DNA of 64,000 bases. It comes from Clostridia bacterium (lineage in GTDB: Bacteria; Bacillota; Peptococcia; DRI-13; UBA5745). The position numbers and the translations under genes were made by a program. The notes beneath the pieces are model-generated. The model did no database searches and had not been told where the DNA came from. It was given only the letters and a program-made list of their open reading frames with translations. Position 1 is the first letter of the stretch. Each line of letters starts with the position of its first letter. This document shows positions 16,768 through 26,175 of the stretch, one piece after another. The DNA is taken from contig JAHDPO010000007.1 in assembly GCA_018434325.1 (NCBI GenBank), positions 1 to 64,000 of the forward strand, given 5' to 3'.

Positions 16768-18253
16768 GGGCCGCGCCTCCTTTTTGTCCCGGGATCTGGC
16801 CGGAATTAGCCAGAGCCTCCACACCGTGGGCGGCCTGCAAGATCCGGTCCTCCGACAAAGCCGGGCCGATGAGCTGCACGCCCACAGGCAAGCCGTCTCT
16901 ATCCACGCCCCAAGGTACGCTGATGGCCGGCAAACCGGCTACGTTTACGGAAACCGTACACATATCCATGGCATAGACCTGAGAGGGATCCGCAAAAGCC
17001 GTGCCTAAAAGCCAAGGGGTAACAGGAGCCGTAGGCGTAAGTAAAATATCGTATTTGCCGAAAGCCCGGCGGAAGTCTTCAATGATCAGGGTTCTGGCCT
17101 TTTGGGCCCGGAGATAATAAGCGTCAAAATAACCGGCGCTTAAAGTGTAAGTACCTAAAAGAATCCGGCGCTTCACCTCGTCGCCGAAGGCCTCGCTGCG
17201 GCTGCGGCGCAGCATATCGTCGTAGCCGTCGTAGCCCTTGGCCCGATAGCCGTATTTGACGCCGTCAAAACGGCCCAGATTGCTGCTGAATTCCGCTGAG
17301 GAAATGACGTAGTAAGCCCCCAGAGCGTATTCCAGCTGGGGCAGTGAGCATTCTTCCACCAGGGCGCCCGCTGCCTGCAAGTCGCTGATCAGCTTCTTGA
17401 CGTTTTGCCGGATATCCTCCTGGATACCGGGGCCCATGTATTCCTGAGGCACGCCTACCCGCAGACCTTTTAAGCCTTCGGCGCCTTTTAAGCCGGCCAG
17501 GTAATCCGGCACCGGACTTGGCAGCGAACTGGCATCCCGGGGATCGCAGCCGGCAATCAGCGATAAGGTCAGAGCACAGTCTTCCACCGTTTTATTGAGA
17601 GGACCTACCTGATCCAGAGAAGAAGCAAAGGCTACCACGCCGTAGCGGGAAACCCGGCCATAAGTAGGCTTCAATCCCACCACGCCGCAGAAAGCCGCCG
17701 GCTGCCTTACGGAACCGCCGGTATCGCTGCCCATGGTGAAATAAGCCGTATCTTCGGCCACCGCCGCTGCGGAACCGCCGGAAGAACCGCCGGCCACCCG
17801 CCTGGGGTCCCGGGGATTCTTCGTGGGGCCAAAATAAGAGGTATCCGTGGCATTGCCTGCCGCAAACTCATCCATATTGACCTTGCCCAGCAGGACCGTG
17901 CCGGCGTCGGCCAGCTTCTCCGCCACAGCGGCTGTATAAGGAGGCACGAAGTTTTCCAGCATCCGGGAGGCACAGGTGGTTTTCATACCCCTGACGCAAA
18001 AATTATCTTTCAAAGCCATGGGTACGCCGTCCACAAGGCTGAGACTTTGGCCCGTCCGGCGCCTGGCGTCGGCAGCCTCCGCCGCCGCCATAGCTTCGGC
18101 ATTTACCGTAATATAAGCGTTATTATCGCTGGCTGCGATTCTTTCCAGCATCAGCTGCGTGAGCTCGCTGCTGCTGGTTTCCCCCTTGGCCAGTAAACCG
18201 GCCGCCTGGGTTAACGTCAATGAAGCCAGTTCTTGTTTTTGCATGTTATCCAT
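16760..18253 (-). CDS. gatA: Asp-tRNA(Asn)/Glu-tRNA(Gln) amidotransferase subunit A
   Basis: A 497-residue amidase-signature enzyme that releases ammonia from glutamine for GatB. The Ser-cisSer-Lys triad is visible as K82 (MALKDNF), S157 (AGGSSGGSAA) and S181 (DTGGSVRQPAAF). The length is normal. The start is behind AGGAGAG, 11 bases downstream of gatC, and the end overlaps gatB. Confidence 0.96.
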   Translation of the reverse strand: MDNMQKQELASLTLTQAAGLLAKGETSSSELTQLMLERIAASDNNAYITVNAEAMAAAEAADARRRTGQSLSLVDGVPMALKDNFCVRGMKTTCASRMLENFVPPYTAAVAEKLADAGTVLLGKVNMDEFAAGNATDTSYFGPTKNPRDPRRVAGGSSGGSAAAVAEDTAYFTMGSDTGGSVRQPAAFCGVVGLKPTYGRVSRYGVVAFASSLDQVGPLNKTVEDCALTLSLIAGCDPRDASSLPSPVPDYLAGLKGAEGLKGLRVGVPQEYMGPGIQEDIRQNVKKLISDLQAAGALVEECSLPQLEYALGAYYVISSAEFSSNLGRFDGVKYGYRAKGYDGYDDMLRRSRSEAFGDEVKRRILLGTYTLSAGYFDAYYLRAQKARTLIIEDFRRAFGKYDILLTPTAPVTPWLLGTAFADPSQVYAMDMCTVSVNVAGLPAISVPWGVDRDGLPVGVQLIGPALSEDRILQAAHGVEALANSGQIPGQKGGAAHV

Positions 18254-18264
18254 CCGGTTCTCTC

Positions 18265-18552
18265 CTATTCCACGACCTTAGGCACCACAAAGCAAGCCTC
18301 GTCCCGCTCCGGCCCGTTAGCCAAAATTTCTTCCCGGGGATACGACGGCTGCATTTCATCTGCCCGAAAGACATTTTCCAGCTTCACCGCATGAGTGGTG
18401 GGCTGCACGCCCTCCAGATCCATTTCGGCAAGCTTACCGGCAAACCCCACGATTTTGCCCATCTCATGGGCCAAACGCTGGGCCTCCTCTTCGGCCAGGT
18501 TCAATTTTGCCAGGCCGGCAACCTTCAGAACCGTTTCTTTTGTGATCTCCAT
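18265..18552 (-). CDS. gatC: Asp-tRNA(Asn)/Glu-tRNA(Gln) amidotransferase subunit C
   Basis: A 95-residue subunit that holds GatA and GatB together. It has the typical MEITKETVLKVAGLAKLNL start, EEEAQRLAHEMGKIVGFAGKL (in two parts) and the C-terminal LANGPERDEACFVVPKVVE. The AAGGAATGG ribosome site precedes ATG. Confidence 0.93.
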   Translation of the reverse strand: MEITKETVLKVAGLAKLNLAEEEAQRLAHEMGKIVGFAGKLAEMDLEGVQPTTHAVKLENVFRADEMQPSYPREEILANGPERDEACFVVPKVVE

Positions 18553-18635
18553 ATCTTGTCCATTCCTTCCGCCACAACCGATTTATTGCATTTATGGCCT
18601 ATAGGCAACTTATAGCGGCCTATATACCAATAGCA

Positions 18636-19817
18636 TTATTTAAGTATCTTTTTTACTCTTTCCATGGCCTCCAGGGTATTTTCCTTTGTATTGAAAGAGG
18701 AGAGCCGGAAAAAGTTTTTGCCGTTGGCGCCGAAGCCGCTGCCGGGGGTGCCCACGATATTGGCTTCCTTGAGCATCAGATCGAAAAAGTCCCAGGACTC
18801 CATATCCTTGGGGCACTTCAGCCAAATGTAAGGAGAGCAGTAACCGCCAAAGAACACCATGCCCAGCTCCTCAAAAGTCTTGGCCATGATTTTGCCGTTT
18901 TCTTTATAATAGGCAATAACATCCTTCACCTGTTTCATTCCGGTTTCGGAAAATACGGCGGCAGCGCCCTTTTGGGTGATGTAAGAAACGCCGTTGAATT
19001 TGGTGGTCTGGCGGCGCACCCACATGCGGTTGAGGGCCAGGCCGTCATAAGTCAATTCTTCCGGTACGATAGTATAGCCGCAACGCACACCGGTGAAACC
19101 GGCGGTCTTTGACAGGGAGCAGAATTCAATAGCGCATTCCCTGGCGCCGGGAATCTCAAAAATGCTGTGGGGAATATCGGGATCATCGATGAAAATCTCA
19201 TAAGCCGCGTCAAAGAGAATCAGAGCTTTTTGCTGGCGGGCAAAGTTCACCCATTGGGTGAGCTGCTCCCGGTTGTAAGCCGCGCCGGTGGGATTATTGG
19301 GGGAACAGAGATAAAAGATATCCCCTGTAGTATCTGCCTGAGGCATTGGCAAAAAGCCGTTGGACTCGTCGGCATTCATATAAAGGATTTTCCGTCCGTC
19401 CATCACATTGGTATCCACATAGACGGGATAAACGGGATCGGGCACCACCACCGTATTATCCAAAGCAAAAAGATCCAGAATATTGCCTACGTCGCTTTTG
19501 GCGCCGTCGCCAATAAAAATATCCGCCAGGCTTAATTCGACGTTTTTCTCTTTATAGTAGCCTTGGATAGCCGACCGCAAAAAGTCATAGCCTTGTTCGG
19601 GGCCATAGCCGTGGAAGGTCTCCTTCTTGCTCATGTCTTCCACCGCCCCGTGCAGGGCCTCAATGACCGCCGGGCAAAGGGGGATCGTCACATCGCCGAT
19701 GCCCATGCGGATAATTTTAGCTTCCGGATTTTCTTTTTGATAGGAGGCCACTCTGTGGGCAATGTCGGTAAACAGATAGCTGCTTTGCAGCTTGCCATAA
19801 TTGGTGTTTGCTTTCAT
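18636..19817 (-). CDS. dapL: LL-diaminopimelate aminotransferase
   Basis: A 393-residue class I/II PLP aminotransferase making LL-diaminopimelate directly from tetrahydrodipicolinate (lysine and peptidoglycan). Key motifs are MGIGDVTIPLCP, HGYGPEQGYDFLR, GDGAKSDVGNI, CSPNNPTGAA and the PLP lysine in SLSKTAGFTGVRCGY (about K237). ATG 19817 is chosen; a TTG three bases upstream is also possible. The leader contains TGCGATTAAAA, shared with other leaders in this window. It sits between glyS and gatC on the same strand. Confidence 0.93.
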   Translation of the reverse strand: MKANTNYGKLQSSYLFTDIAHRVASYQKENPEAKIIRMGIGDVTIPLCPAVIEALHGAVEDMSKKETFHGYGPEQGYDFLRSAIQGYYKEKNVELSLADIFIGDGAKSDVGNILDLFALDNTVVVPDPVYPVYVDTNVMDGRKILYMNADESNGFLPMPQADTTGDIFYLCSPNNPTGAAYNREQLTQWVNFARQQKALILFDAAYEIFIDDPDIPHSIFEIPGARECAIEFCSLSKTAGFTGVRCGYTIVPEELTYDGLALNRMWVRRQTTKFNGVSYITQKGAAAVFSETGMKQVKDVIAYYKENGKIMAKTFEELGMVFFGGYCSPYIWLKCPKDMESWDFFDLMLKEANIVGTPGSGFGANGKNFFRLSSFNTKENTLEAMERVKKILK

Positions 19818-19874
19818 CAATAATCACCGCTCCTCTTTTTTAATCGCAATTCCTCTATGATCCTATGCATAATC

Positions 19875-21950
19875 CTATTCCTGCAGTTTGCTTAAATCGC
19901 CTACATCCTTCGTCAAGTCCACCACTGCCTGAAGCAGTCCCAGCCGGTTGGCCCGGACTGCCGGATCCTCGGCCATAACCATAACGGCTTCAAAGAAGCT
20001 ATTGATGGGATCGGCCAGATTGGACAAGGACAGGATCACGCCGGCCAGCCCTTCTTTTTCTTTGACGCCGCCGATAGCTTTCTGCGTGGCCAGCACCTGA
20101 GCATGAAGAGCCATTTCCGCTTCCTCGGCAAACAGAGCCGGGTTGATTTTGCCGCCCTCGCCTTTTTTGGCCAGGTTGTTGGCCCGGGTAAAGACTGCCA
20201 GCAGCTTCTGGAAGCCGGTGTGCTGCCGCAGACTGCTTAAAGCCTGCGCCCGTTCCTTCACCTGCTGGATCCGGGCAAAGGGCACCGCCATCACCGCGTC
20301 TACAACATCGTAGCGGTGGCCTTCGTCGCTGAGGATATTGCGGATACGGGCGGCAAAAAACTCCATAATTTTGGCCAGCACCTTGGCTGCGGCCGCTTCA
20401 TCGGCCAGCACATAAGTATATTGGCTCAAGGCCTGGATCACTAAATCCTCCAGATTCAGAGGCAGATCCTGGGCCAGAATGGTCTGGCAGATACCCATAG
20501 CCGCCCGCCGTAAGGCGTAAGGGTCCTGAGAGCCGGTGGGCTCGATGCCTAAAGCAAAAATACCGGCAATGGTATCCAGCTTGTCGGCGATGGCCACGAA
20601 AGCGCCGGCCTGGCTGGCCGCCGGCTGATCCCCGGCAAAGCGGGGCTGGTAATGCTCCAGGATAGCCTGGGCTACCGCCGGCCTTTCGCCGCATTCCAAA
20701 GCATAATAGCGGCCCATTACGCCTTGGAGCTCCGTGAATTCAAAGACCATGTTGGTCACTAAATCGGCTTTCGCCAAATGAGCGGCCCGCAAGGTGTCTT
20801 CTTTGACCTGAGCCTCCGCCTGCAGCACGCCGGCAATCCAGGCGGCCAGGCCTTCAATCCGGCGCACCTTATCGCCTACGGTACCCAGCTTCTCCTGAAA
20901 CACTACTTTATCCAGCTTGGGCAAGTAGGCTTCCAAAGGCTGCTTGCGGTCTTCATCCCAGAAGAACCGGGCGTCGGACAAACGAGCAGCCAGCACTTTT
21001 TCATTGCCCTCGGCTACCAAATCAAGCCTTCTGTCGCCGCCGTTGCGCAAGGTAACGAAACGATTCAACAGCTTGCCGGCTTGATCCCGCACCGGGAAAT
21101 AACGCTGATGCTCCCGCATGGGAGTGATCACCACTTCCTCGGGGATTTCCAGATAGCTTTCTTTAAAATTGCCCATTAAAGCCGTGGGCCATTCCAGGAG
21201 GTAGGTAACTTCCTCCAGCAATTCTTCGTCGGGCTCTACTGTGCTTTGATTCTTTTCGGCAATGGCCTGAATCTGCTGCCAGACCTGGGTCTTGCGCTTG
21301 GCCTGATCCACGATAACGTATTGCTTTTCCAGGCTGCTCTCGTATTCATCGGCAGAAGCCAGCGCAAAAACACCCTGGCTTAAAAAGCGATGGCCCCGGC
21401 TTTCTCTGCCGGCTGCCACTTCCGCCACAGTCAGAGGCAGGATTTCATCGTCCAATAAGGACACCAGCCAGCGGATAGGCCGGGCAAATTTGAAATCCAA
21501 ATCGCCCCAGCGCATAAACTTGGGGAAATTCAAGGCGCTGATCATGCCGCTCAGGATCTCCGGCAGCACCTGCACCGTTTTTTGACCTTTGATCAGACGG
21601 CTGGCGTAAATGTAAGCATTGCCGTTCAACTCTTTTACCGACAGGTTGTCCAGGCTGACGCCCTGACTGGCGGCAAAGCCCATTAAAGCCTTGGTGGGCT
21701 TACCTTCGGCATCATAGGCCGCCTTTTGGGCCGGTCCTCTGACTTCTTCGGACTGATCCTCACCATGCTCAGCCAGTCCGCTGATCACCAGGGCCAGCCG
21801 CCGGGGCGTCCCCAAAGCCCGCACCTCTTCAAAAGCGATGCGCTGCTGGGACAAGGCTCCCTCTACAATCTCCTTCATCTGTGCCAGTGCTTTATCGATA
21901 AAATGGGCCGGTATTTCCTCCGTGCCGATTTCCAGCAAATACTTAGCCAT
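19875..21950 (-). CDS. glyS: Glycyl-tRNA synthetase beta subunit
   Basis: A 691-residue beta subunit: LLEIGTEEIPAHFID at the N-terminus, GTPRRLAL, FPKFMRWGDLDFKFARPIRW (20-residue block), MREHQRYFPV and DPYALRRAAMGI. It has the HD-like and tRNA-binding C-terminal parts. Its start overlaps the glyQ stop by one base (TAATG), so the subunits are coupled. Confidence 0.96.
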   Translation of the reverse strand: MAKYLLEIGTEEIPAHFIDKALAQMKEIVEGALSQQRIAFEEVRALGTPRRLALVISGLAEHGEDQSEEVRGPAQKAAYDAEGKPTKALMGFAASQGVSLDNLSVKELNGNAYIYASRLIKGQKTVQVLPEILSGMISALNFPKFMRWGDLDFKFARPIRWLVSLLDDEILPLTVAEVAAGRESRGHRFLSQGVFALASADEYESSLEKQYVIVDQAKRKTQVWQQIQAIAEKNQSTVEPDEELLEEVTYLLEWPTALMGNFKESYLEIPEEVVITPMREHQRYFPVRDQAGKLLNRFVTLRNGGDRRLDLVAEGNEKVLAARLSDARFFWDEDRKQPLEAYLPKLDKVVFQEKLGTVGDKVRRIEGLAAWIAGVLQAEAQVKEDTLRAAHLAKADLVTNMVFEFTELQGVMGRYYALECGERPAVAQAILEHYQPRFAGDQPAASQAGAFVAIADKLDTIAGIFALGIEPTGSQDPYALRRAAMGICQTILAQDLPLNLEDLVIQALSQYTYVLADEAAAAKVLAKIMEFFAARIRNILSDEGHRYDVVDAVMAVPFARIQQVKERAQALSSLRQHTGFQKLLAVFTRANNLAKKGEGGKINPALFAEEAEMALHAQVLATQKAIGGVKEKEGLAGVILSLSNLADPINSFFEAVMVMAEDPAVRANRLGLLQAVVDLTKDVGDLSKLQE

Positions 21951-22873
21951 TACTGCTGGCCCCCTTTCTCGTTGAACTCCTGCAAGGCTTGCTGCCGCTT
22001 GGATTCATCCTTGATCAAAGGGAAGCCCAGGCCGCCCCGCATATTGACGTAGCCTTGAGCGCAGGAGCGAGCCATGTTGCGGACCCGGGTAATGAAGCCG
22101 GTGCGCTCCGTGACGCTGATGGCTCCCCGGGCATCCAGAAGATTGAAGGTATGGGAACATTTCAAGACGTAATCGTAAGCCGGCTGCACCAGACCCTTGG
22201 CCAGCACCGCCATGGCTTCCTTCTCATACATTTCAAAAAGGTTAAAAAGCATCTCCACATTGGCCACTTCAAAATTATAAGTGGAATAGTCGATCTCATT
22301 TTGGTGATAGATGTCGCCGTAAGTAACATCGCCCACCCAATTGATATCAAAAATACTGTCCTTCTTTTGAATATACATGCACAGACGCTCGATGCCGTAA
22401 GTGATCTCGCCGCTGACCGGCCTGCACTCCAGGCCGCCGCACTGCTGAAAATACGTAAACTGCGTAACCTCCATGCCGTCCAGCCAGACTTCCCAGCCCA
22501 GGCCGCCGGCGCCTAAAGAGGGGTTTTCCCAGTTGTCCTCCACAAAGCGAATATCATGATCCTCAGGCACGATGCCCAGCTGCCGCAGACTCTCCAGATA
22601 AAGCTCCTGAATATTGTCCGGGGAAGGCTTTAAAATCACCTGATACTGAAAATAATGCTGGACACGATTGGGATTCTCGCCGTAACGGCCGTCGGCGGGC
22701 CGGCGGGAAGGCTCGACATAAGCCACCTTCCAGGGCTCAGGCCCTAAAGCCCGTAAAAACGTAGCGGGATTCATGGTTCCAGCGCCTTTTTCCATATCGT
22801 AGGGCTGGGCAATAATGCAGTCCTGCTGACCCCAAAACTGATTGAGGGTCAAAATCATATCTTGAAAATTCAC
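21950..22873 (-). CDS. glyQ: Glycyl-tRNA synthetase alpha subunit
   Basis: A 307-residue catalytic alpha subunit: [16 protein letters not shown]-like stretch ([18 protein letters not shown]), [34 protein letters not shown] and [13 protein letters not shown]. The start is GTG behind GGAAGTG. No T-box consensus is visible in the leader, which instead carries a nested hairpin. Confidence 0.96.
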   Translation of the reverse strand: MNFQDMILTLNQFWGQQDCIIAQPYDMEKGAGTMNPATFLRALGPEPWKVAYVEPSRRPADGRYGENPNRVQHYFQYQVILKPSPDNIQELYLESLRQLGIVPEDHDIRFVEDNWENPSLGAGGLGWEVWLDGMEVTQFTYFQQCGGLECRPVSGEITYGIERLCMYIQKKDSIFDINWVGDVTYGDIYHQNEIDYSTYNFEVANVEMLFNLFEMYEKEAMAVLAKGLVQPAYDYVLKCSHTFNLLDARGAISVTERTGFITRVRNMARSCAQGYVNMRGGLGFPLIKDESKRQQALQEFNEKGGQQ

Positions 22874-22912
22874 CTGCGGCCACTTCCTTTATCACTAGCT
22901 TTAAAATAAGTA

Positions 22913-22968
22913 AATACTATTCTGCCTGCGCTTTTGGCGCAAAGGACTATTTAATCGCAGATAGTATT
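22913..22968. repeat. Nested hairpin upstream of glyQ
   Basis: The outer arms AATACTATTCTGC (22913-22925) and GCAGATAGTATT (22957-22968) enclose TGCGC-TTTTG-GCGCA (22927-22941) and TTTAATCGCAG. The plan resembles the module upstream of ychF. The same short CTGCGCC-TTT-GGCGCAG hairpin sits at 50841-50857. It may be a leader element or a small repeat family. Confidence 0.55.
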
Positions 22969-23030
22969 ATTATGCCATATTTGCTCTATTTAATCAATGA
23001 GCAAAGACTATTAGCTTTTTCACCAAAACA

Positions 23031-24434
23031 TTAGTTTTTTTTCTTAAAAGGTATCATTAATACGCAAAAAATAGCCACGGTCACAATGCCCAATCCGAAA
23101 TAAAAGACATCCCGCTGGGCCAGCAAATAGACGCGATTGGCAGGAGCCAAACCGGCTGAGCTGTAATAGCTTTGACGCAGCGCCATAATAGCGCCGCCGA
23201 AAGCCACTCCCAGACCCTGTCCCAAATTCCGCATAGTAGCCACCATACCGGAAACCACACCGGAATGCTCCCTGGGCACAGTGCTGTAAATAGCCGTATT
23301 GATGGCCGCCACGCTGAGACTGTTGCCTACGCCGTAGCATAAGAGAATCATTACTATATAAATCAATCCTGTTTCCAAGGTCAACAAGCTCATGAGCACG
23401 CAGCCTAAGGCGATTAAGCCAAGGCCCGTCAAGGCCGGCCGGCGGCTGCCGTAAAGATCGGCCATTCTGCCGCCCACCGGCGACAGAAGCATCATGGATA
23501 AAGGCGTGGCCAGCATGACCAGCCCGGTGTCGCTCTTGGAGATCAGCAGGATGTCCATCAGGAAAAAGGGGATCAAAAAAGTGGTCATTTGCTGAATTAT
23601 ATAAGAGAAAATACAGGCTATATTCGCTAAAGTAAATACCCGGCTGCGGAAAAAGCCTAATTCCATCAAAGGCATGTCCACCCGGCTCTCCCGAAAAATA
23701 AAGAGCGACAGAGCGGCGACGCTTACCCCCAGGCAGCCTATAAACCGGAGAGAGAACAAGCCCCAATCGGCGCTGAAATTGATGGCCACCGCCAAGAAGC
23801 CGATAAACAGGGCAAAGAAAAAAGACCCCAGCCAATCCATGCGGCGTGATTCGCCGGCATAAGGCTCGTCTTTTTTGAGGACGATTATCGACATAATAAT
23901 GCCTAAAATACAAAAAGGAATATTGAAATAGAAAATAGACCGCCAGCTGAAATGAGTCATCAGCATACCGCCAATAGTAGGGCCAATAGCCAGGCCTACA
24001 GAGACAGAAACGGAATTGATGCCCAAAGCCTTGCCCCTTTCCTCAGGCGGGAAGCTGCGGTTGCACATAGCTTGGGTAATAGAAATCATCATACCGTAGC
24101 CCAGAGCTTGAAAGCAGCGGAAAAAGATCAGAGATTGCAGGCTTTGCGCCAGCAAGGGCAGTAATAGTGAAGCTACGCCAAAAACAATGAAGCCGCTGAT
24201 GAACTGTCTTTTATAGCCATAAAGATCCGCCAGCCGGCCAAAAATCAGCAGCACGCAACTGGGAATAAAGGAATAAACCAGGGAAAGCCAGCTGATGGCC
24301 CCCATGGAAACACCAAATTCCGCCGCCATTATGGGCATAGCCAAATTTAAACTATTGAGGGCAAAGGCCGACGTCATATTGGCCAAGCTGGTTACTGCGA
24401 ATATTCGCCATTTGTATTCCAGTATCATATTCAT
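23031..24434 (-). CDS. MFS transporter, DHA2 (14-TMS) type drug exporter
   Basis: A 467-residue inner-membrane H+ antiporter of the EmrB/QacA class. Loop motif A is GRLADLYGYKRQF (about residues 66-78) and the family motif C-like ALGINSVSVSVGLAIGPTIG lies in TM5. The repeat motif GGRMADLYGSRRPA occurs in the second half. About 14 hydrophobic stretches are visible. No EmrA or regulator gene is adjacent. The substrate is unknown. Confidence 0.85.
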   Translation of the reverse strand: MNMILEYKWRIFAVTSLANMTSAFALNSLNLAMPIMAAEFGVSMGAISWLSLVYSFIPSCVLLIFGRLADLYGYKRQFISGFIVFGVASLLLPLLAQSLQSLIFFRCFQALGYGMMISITQAMCNRSFPPEERGKALGINSVSVSVGLAIGPTIGGMLMTHFSWRSIFYFNIPFCILGIIMSIIVLKKDEPYAGESRRMDWLGSFFFALFIGFLAVAINFSADWGLFSLRFIGCLGVSVAALSLFIFRESRVDMPLMELGFFRSRVFTLANIACIFSYIIQQMTTFLIPFFLMDILLISKSDTGLVMLATPLSMMLLSPVGGRMADLYGSRRPALTGLGLIALGCVLMSLLTLETGLIYIVMILLCYGVGNSLSVAAINTAIYSTVPREHSGVVSGMVATMRNLGQGLGVAFGGAIMALRQSYYSSAGLAPANRVYLLAQRDVFYFGLGIVTVAIFCVLMIPFKKKN

Positions 24435-24522
24435 CCGCCCTTTTCAGCTGCGATCAGCTTTTTCATTTCCTACGACTTTCATTGTAGGCCTCTCTTTAAG
24501 ACAAAGCTTTAACCAGGGCTAA

Positions 24523-24550
24523 GAAAAAAACCGCTCTTTAATCAGAGCGG
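24523..24550 (-). terminator. Terminator of rpsU
   Basis: CCGCTCT-TTAATC-AGAGCGG is followed on the minus strand by TTTTTTT, about 45 bases after the rpsU stop. Confidence 0.85.
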
Positions 24551-24595
24551 CATAAATGACTTCAGCCAAACACGAATGCCTTAAAAGGCAAAGGC

Positions 24596-24772
24596 TTATT
24601 TAAACTTTCTCTTCCGGGCGGCTTCGGACTTTTTCTTTCTTTTAACGCTGGGTTTTTCGTAGTGCTCCCGTTTACGAACCTCCGACAACACGCCGGACTT
24701 CTGGCAGGTACGCTTAAAACGCCGTAAAGCGCTATCTAAAGTTTCGTTTTTTCCGACTCTGACTTCACTCAT
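24596..24772 (-). CDS. rpsU: 30S ribosomal protein S21
   Basis: A 58-residue, strongly basic protein. It begins [20 protein letters not shown], continues [20 protein letters not shown] and ends in a Lys/Arg-rich tail, as S21 does. S21 helps mRNA binding at initiation. It has an AAAGGGGGG ribosome site and its own strong terminator. Confidence 0.95.
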   Translation of the reverse strand: MSEVRVGKNETLDSALRRFKRTCQKSGVLSEVRKREHYEKPSVKRKKKSEAARKRKFK

Positions 24773-24971
24773 CTTGTTACCCCCCTTTCAGGCCAACCGT
24801 GTGCCCATTTACCGCTGCTCAGGAGAGAACGACAAATATAGCATACAGTTAATTATATCCTATAAATCGGATGCGGTCAAGGATTAGGGTGGGGAACAGG
24901 AAAATTTATTCATTTGAAATTATCCTGAATAACTCCCTTAACCGCCTCGCCTAATAAGCCCTGAACTATCA

Positions 24972-25313
24972 TCAACCGGGAGGCCACTGAAGCTCCCTGC
25001 CGCCTAGTACATGCAGATGGAAATGATTAACCGTCTGGCCCGCCGGCTCGCCGCAATTAGACACCACCCGGTAGCCCTCGGATAAGCCCAGCTTTGGCGC
25101 TTCCTGACCAATAACCTGGAGCATCCTGCCCAAAAGAGCCTGATCCGCCGGCGCCGCCTCGCCTAAATTGGCAAAGTGTTTTTTGGGGATAAACAATACA
25201 TGAACCGGAGCCGCCGGGCTGATATCCCGGAAACCCAGAATTTCCTCGTCTTCATATATCTTCGCACTGGGGATTTCACCGGCGATTATCCTGCAAAATA
25301 TACAATCCGTCAA
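24972..25313 (-). CDS. HIT-family nucleotide-binding protein (HinT-like)
   Basis: A 113-residue histidine-triad hydrolase, probably an AMP-lysine or adenosine phosphoramidate hydrolase. It begins DCIFCRIIAGEIPSAKIYED, the Cys pair of which may bind zinc, and carries the triad HFHLHVLGGREL (about residues 97-108). The start is TTG with GGGGGTG upstream; no in-frame ATG fits. It lies upstream of rpsU on the same strand, an order common in Clostridia. Confidence 0.93.
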   Translation of the reverse strand: MTDCIFCRIIAGEIPSAKIYEDEEILGFRDISPAAPVHVLFIPKKHFANLGEAAPADQALLGRMLQVIGQEAPKLGLSEGYRVVSNCGEPAGQTVNHFHLHVLGGRELQWPPG

Positions 25314-25460
25314 AAGATTGACACCCCCTTATCATCAAATTATTTTCGCTTGCTAAAATTATAACAGCCAGATTCCGATATGACAAGCGGCTTATTGAGA
25401 CAGACCCTGGTACATATTAAGCTGACTTTTTTAATGGACATGTGCTTTCGTGATTTTATG

Positions 25461-25515
25461 ATTGACCACTCTGGTCGGTTGTGCTATGCTGCAATTACCG
25501 ACCAGAGTGGTCAAT
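25461..25515 (+). promoter_or_regulatory. Promoter flanked by twin TetR operators (ABC exporter operon)
   Basis: Two 18-bp arms, ATTGACCACTCTGGTCGG (25461-25478) and its exact inverted copy (25498-25515), each contain the smaller palindrome GACCA-CTC-TGGTC. The -35 TTGACC (25462-25467) lies in the left arm and the -10 TATGCT (25485-25490) lies between the arms, with 17-bp spacing. This is a typical site for tight TetR autorepression. Confidence 0.85.
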
Positions 25516-25533
25516 TCACATAAGGAGGTGGTT

Positions 25534-26160
25534 ATGCTGTACGAAAACTTCATCGGCCTAAAGGAAGAAAAGCGGGACGTTATCATTAATGCAGCCCTGA
25601 CGGAATTCGCCGCAAAGGGCTACGATCTGGCTTCTACCAACGAGATTGTGAAGTCGGCGGGCATCTCAAAAGGGGCGCTGTTCCACTATTTCGCAAGCAA
25701 GAAGGATTTATTCCTGTTCCTGTGCGACTATGTGTTTGGGGTAGTCAGCCGGGAGTTCTACGAACAGATCGGCCACTGCGGCGGCGACCTGCTTTCCCGG
25801 TACCAACGGGCCGCCATGCTCAAGGGGGCTGTTTACCAGCGCTATCCCCGGCTGTTCGAGTTCATCAAGCGGCTGAGCATAGAAAAGTCCCCCGACATCG
25901 CCGCCGAGCTCGCGCAGCAACTTGGAAAGATGATGGCCTACGGCTACGAGAACCTGCTGGGCAACCTGGATGAGTCGCTGTTTCGCACGGATATTCCCAT
26001 TGATAAGGCCAGGGATCTGATCGTGTGGGCGCTGGAAAACTATGGTGCCCGCTCCATGGAGTTGATCGGCGATAAGCGGGTGGAAGAGATCAACATGGAG
26101 GCGCTCAACGCGGACTTCGGCAAATACCTTGACGTTCTGCGCAAGTGCTTTTATAAATAG
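25534..26160 (+). CDS. TetR-family repressor
   Basis: A 208-residue regulator. The N-terminal HTH includes IINAALTEFAAKGYDLAST, IVKSAGISKGALFHYFASK and KDLFLFL. The start ATG 25534 has AAGGAGG; an upstream frame to 25462 would begin inside the operator. It is the first gene of an operon with an ABC exporter (15-base gap), so it probably senses the exported drug. Confidence 0.9.
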   Translation: MLYENFIGLKEEKRDVIINAALTEFAAKGYDLASTNEIVKSAGISKGALFHYFASKKDLFLFLCDYVFGVVSREFYEQIGHCGGDLLSRYQRAAMLKGAVYQRYPRLFEFIKRLSIEKSPDIAAELAQQLGKMMAYGYENLLGNLDESLFRTDIPIDKARDLIVWALENYGARSMELIGDKRVEEINMEALNADFGKYLDVLRKCFYK

Positions 26161-26175
26161 TGAGGAGGTAAGACA

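Noticed and set aside
22874-23030. T-box riboswitch ahead of glyQ
   Set aside because: The T-box consensus and specifier loop are not present; only a nested hairpin is seen. hisS likewise shows none.
24910-24972. 20-codon frame whose ATG overlaps the HIT stop (TGATG)
   Set aside because: Too short, no recognised family; the overlap alone is not enough, though the coupling position is curious.
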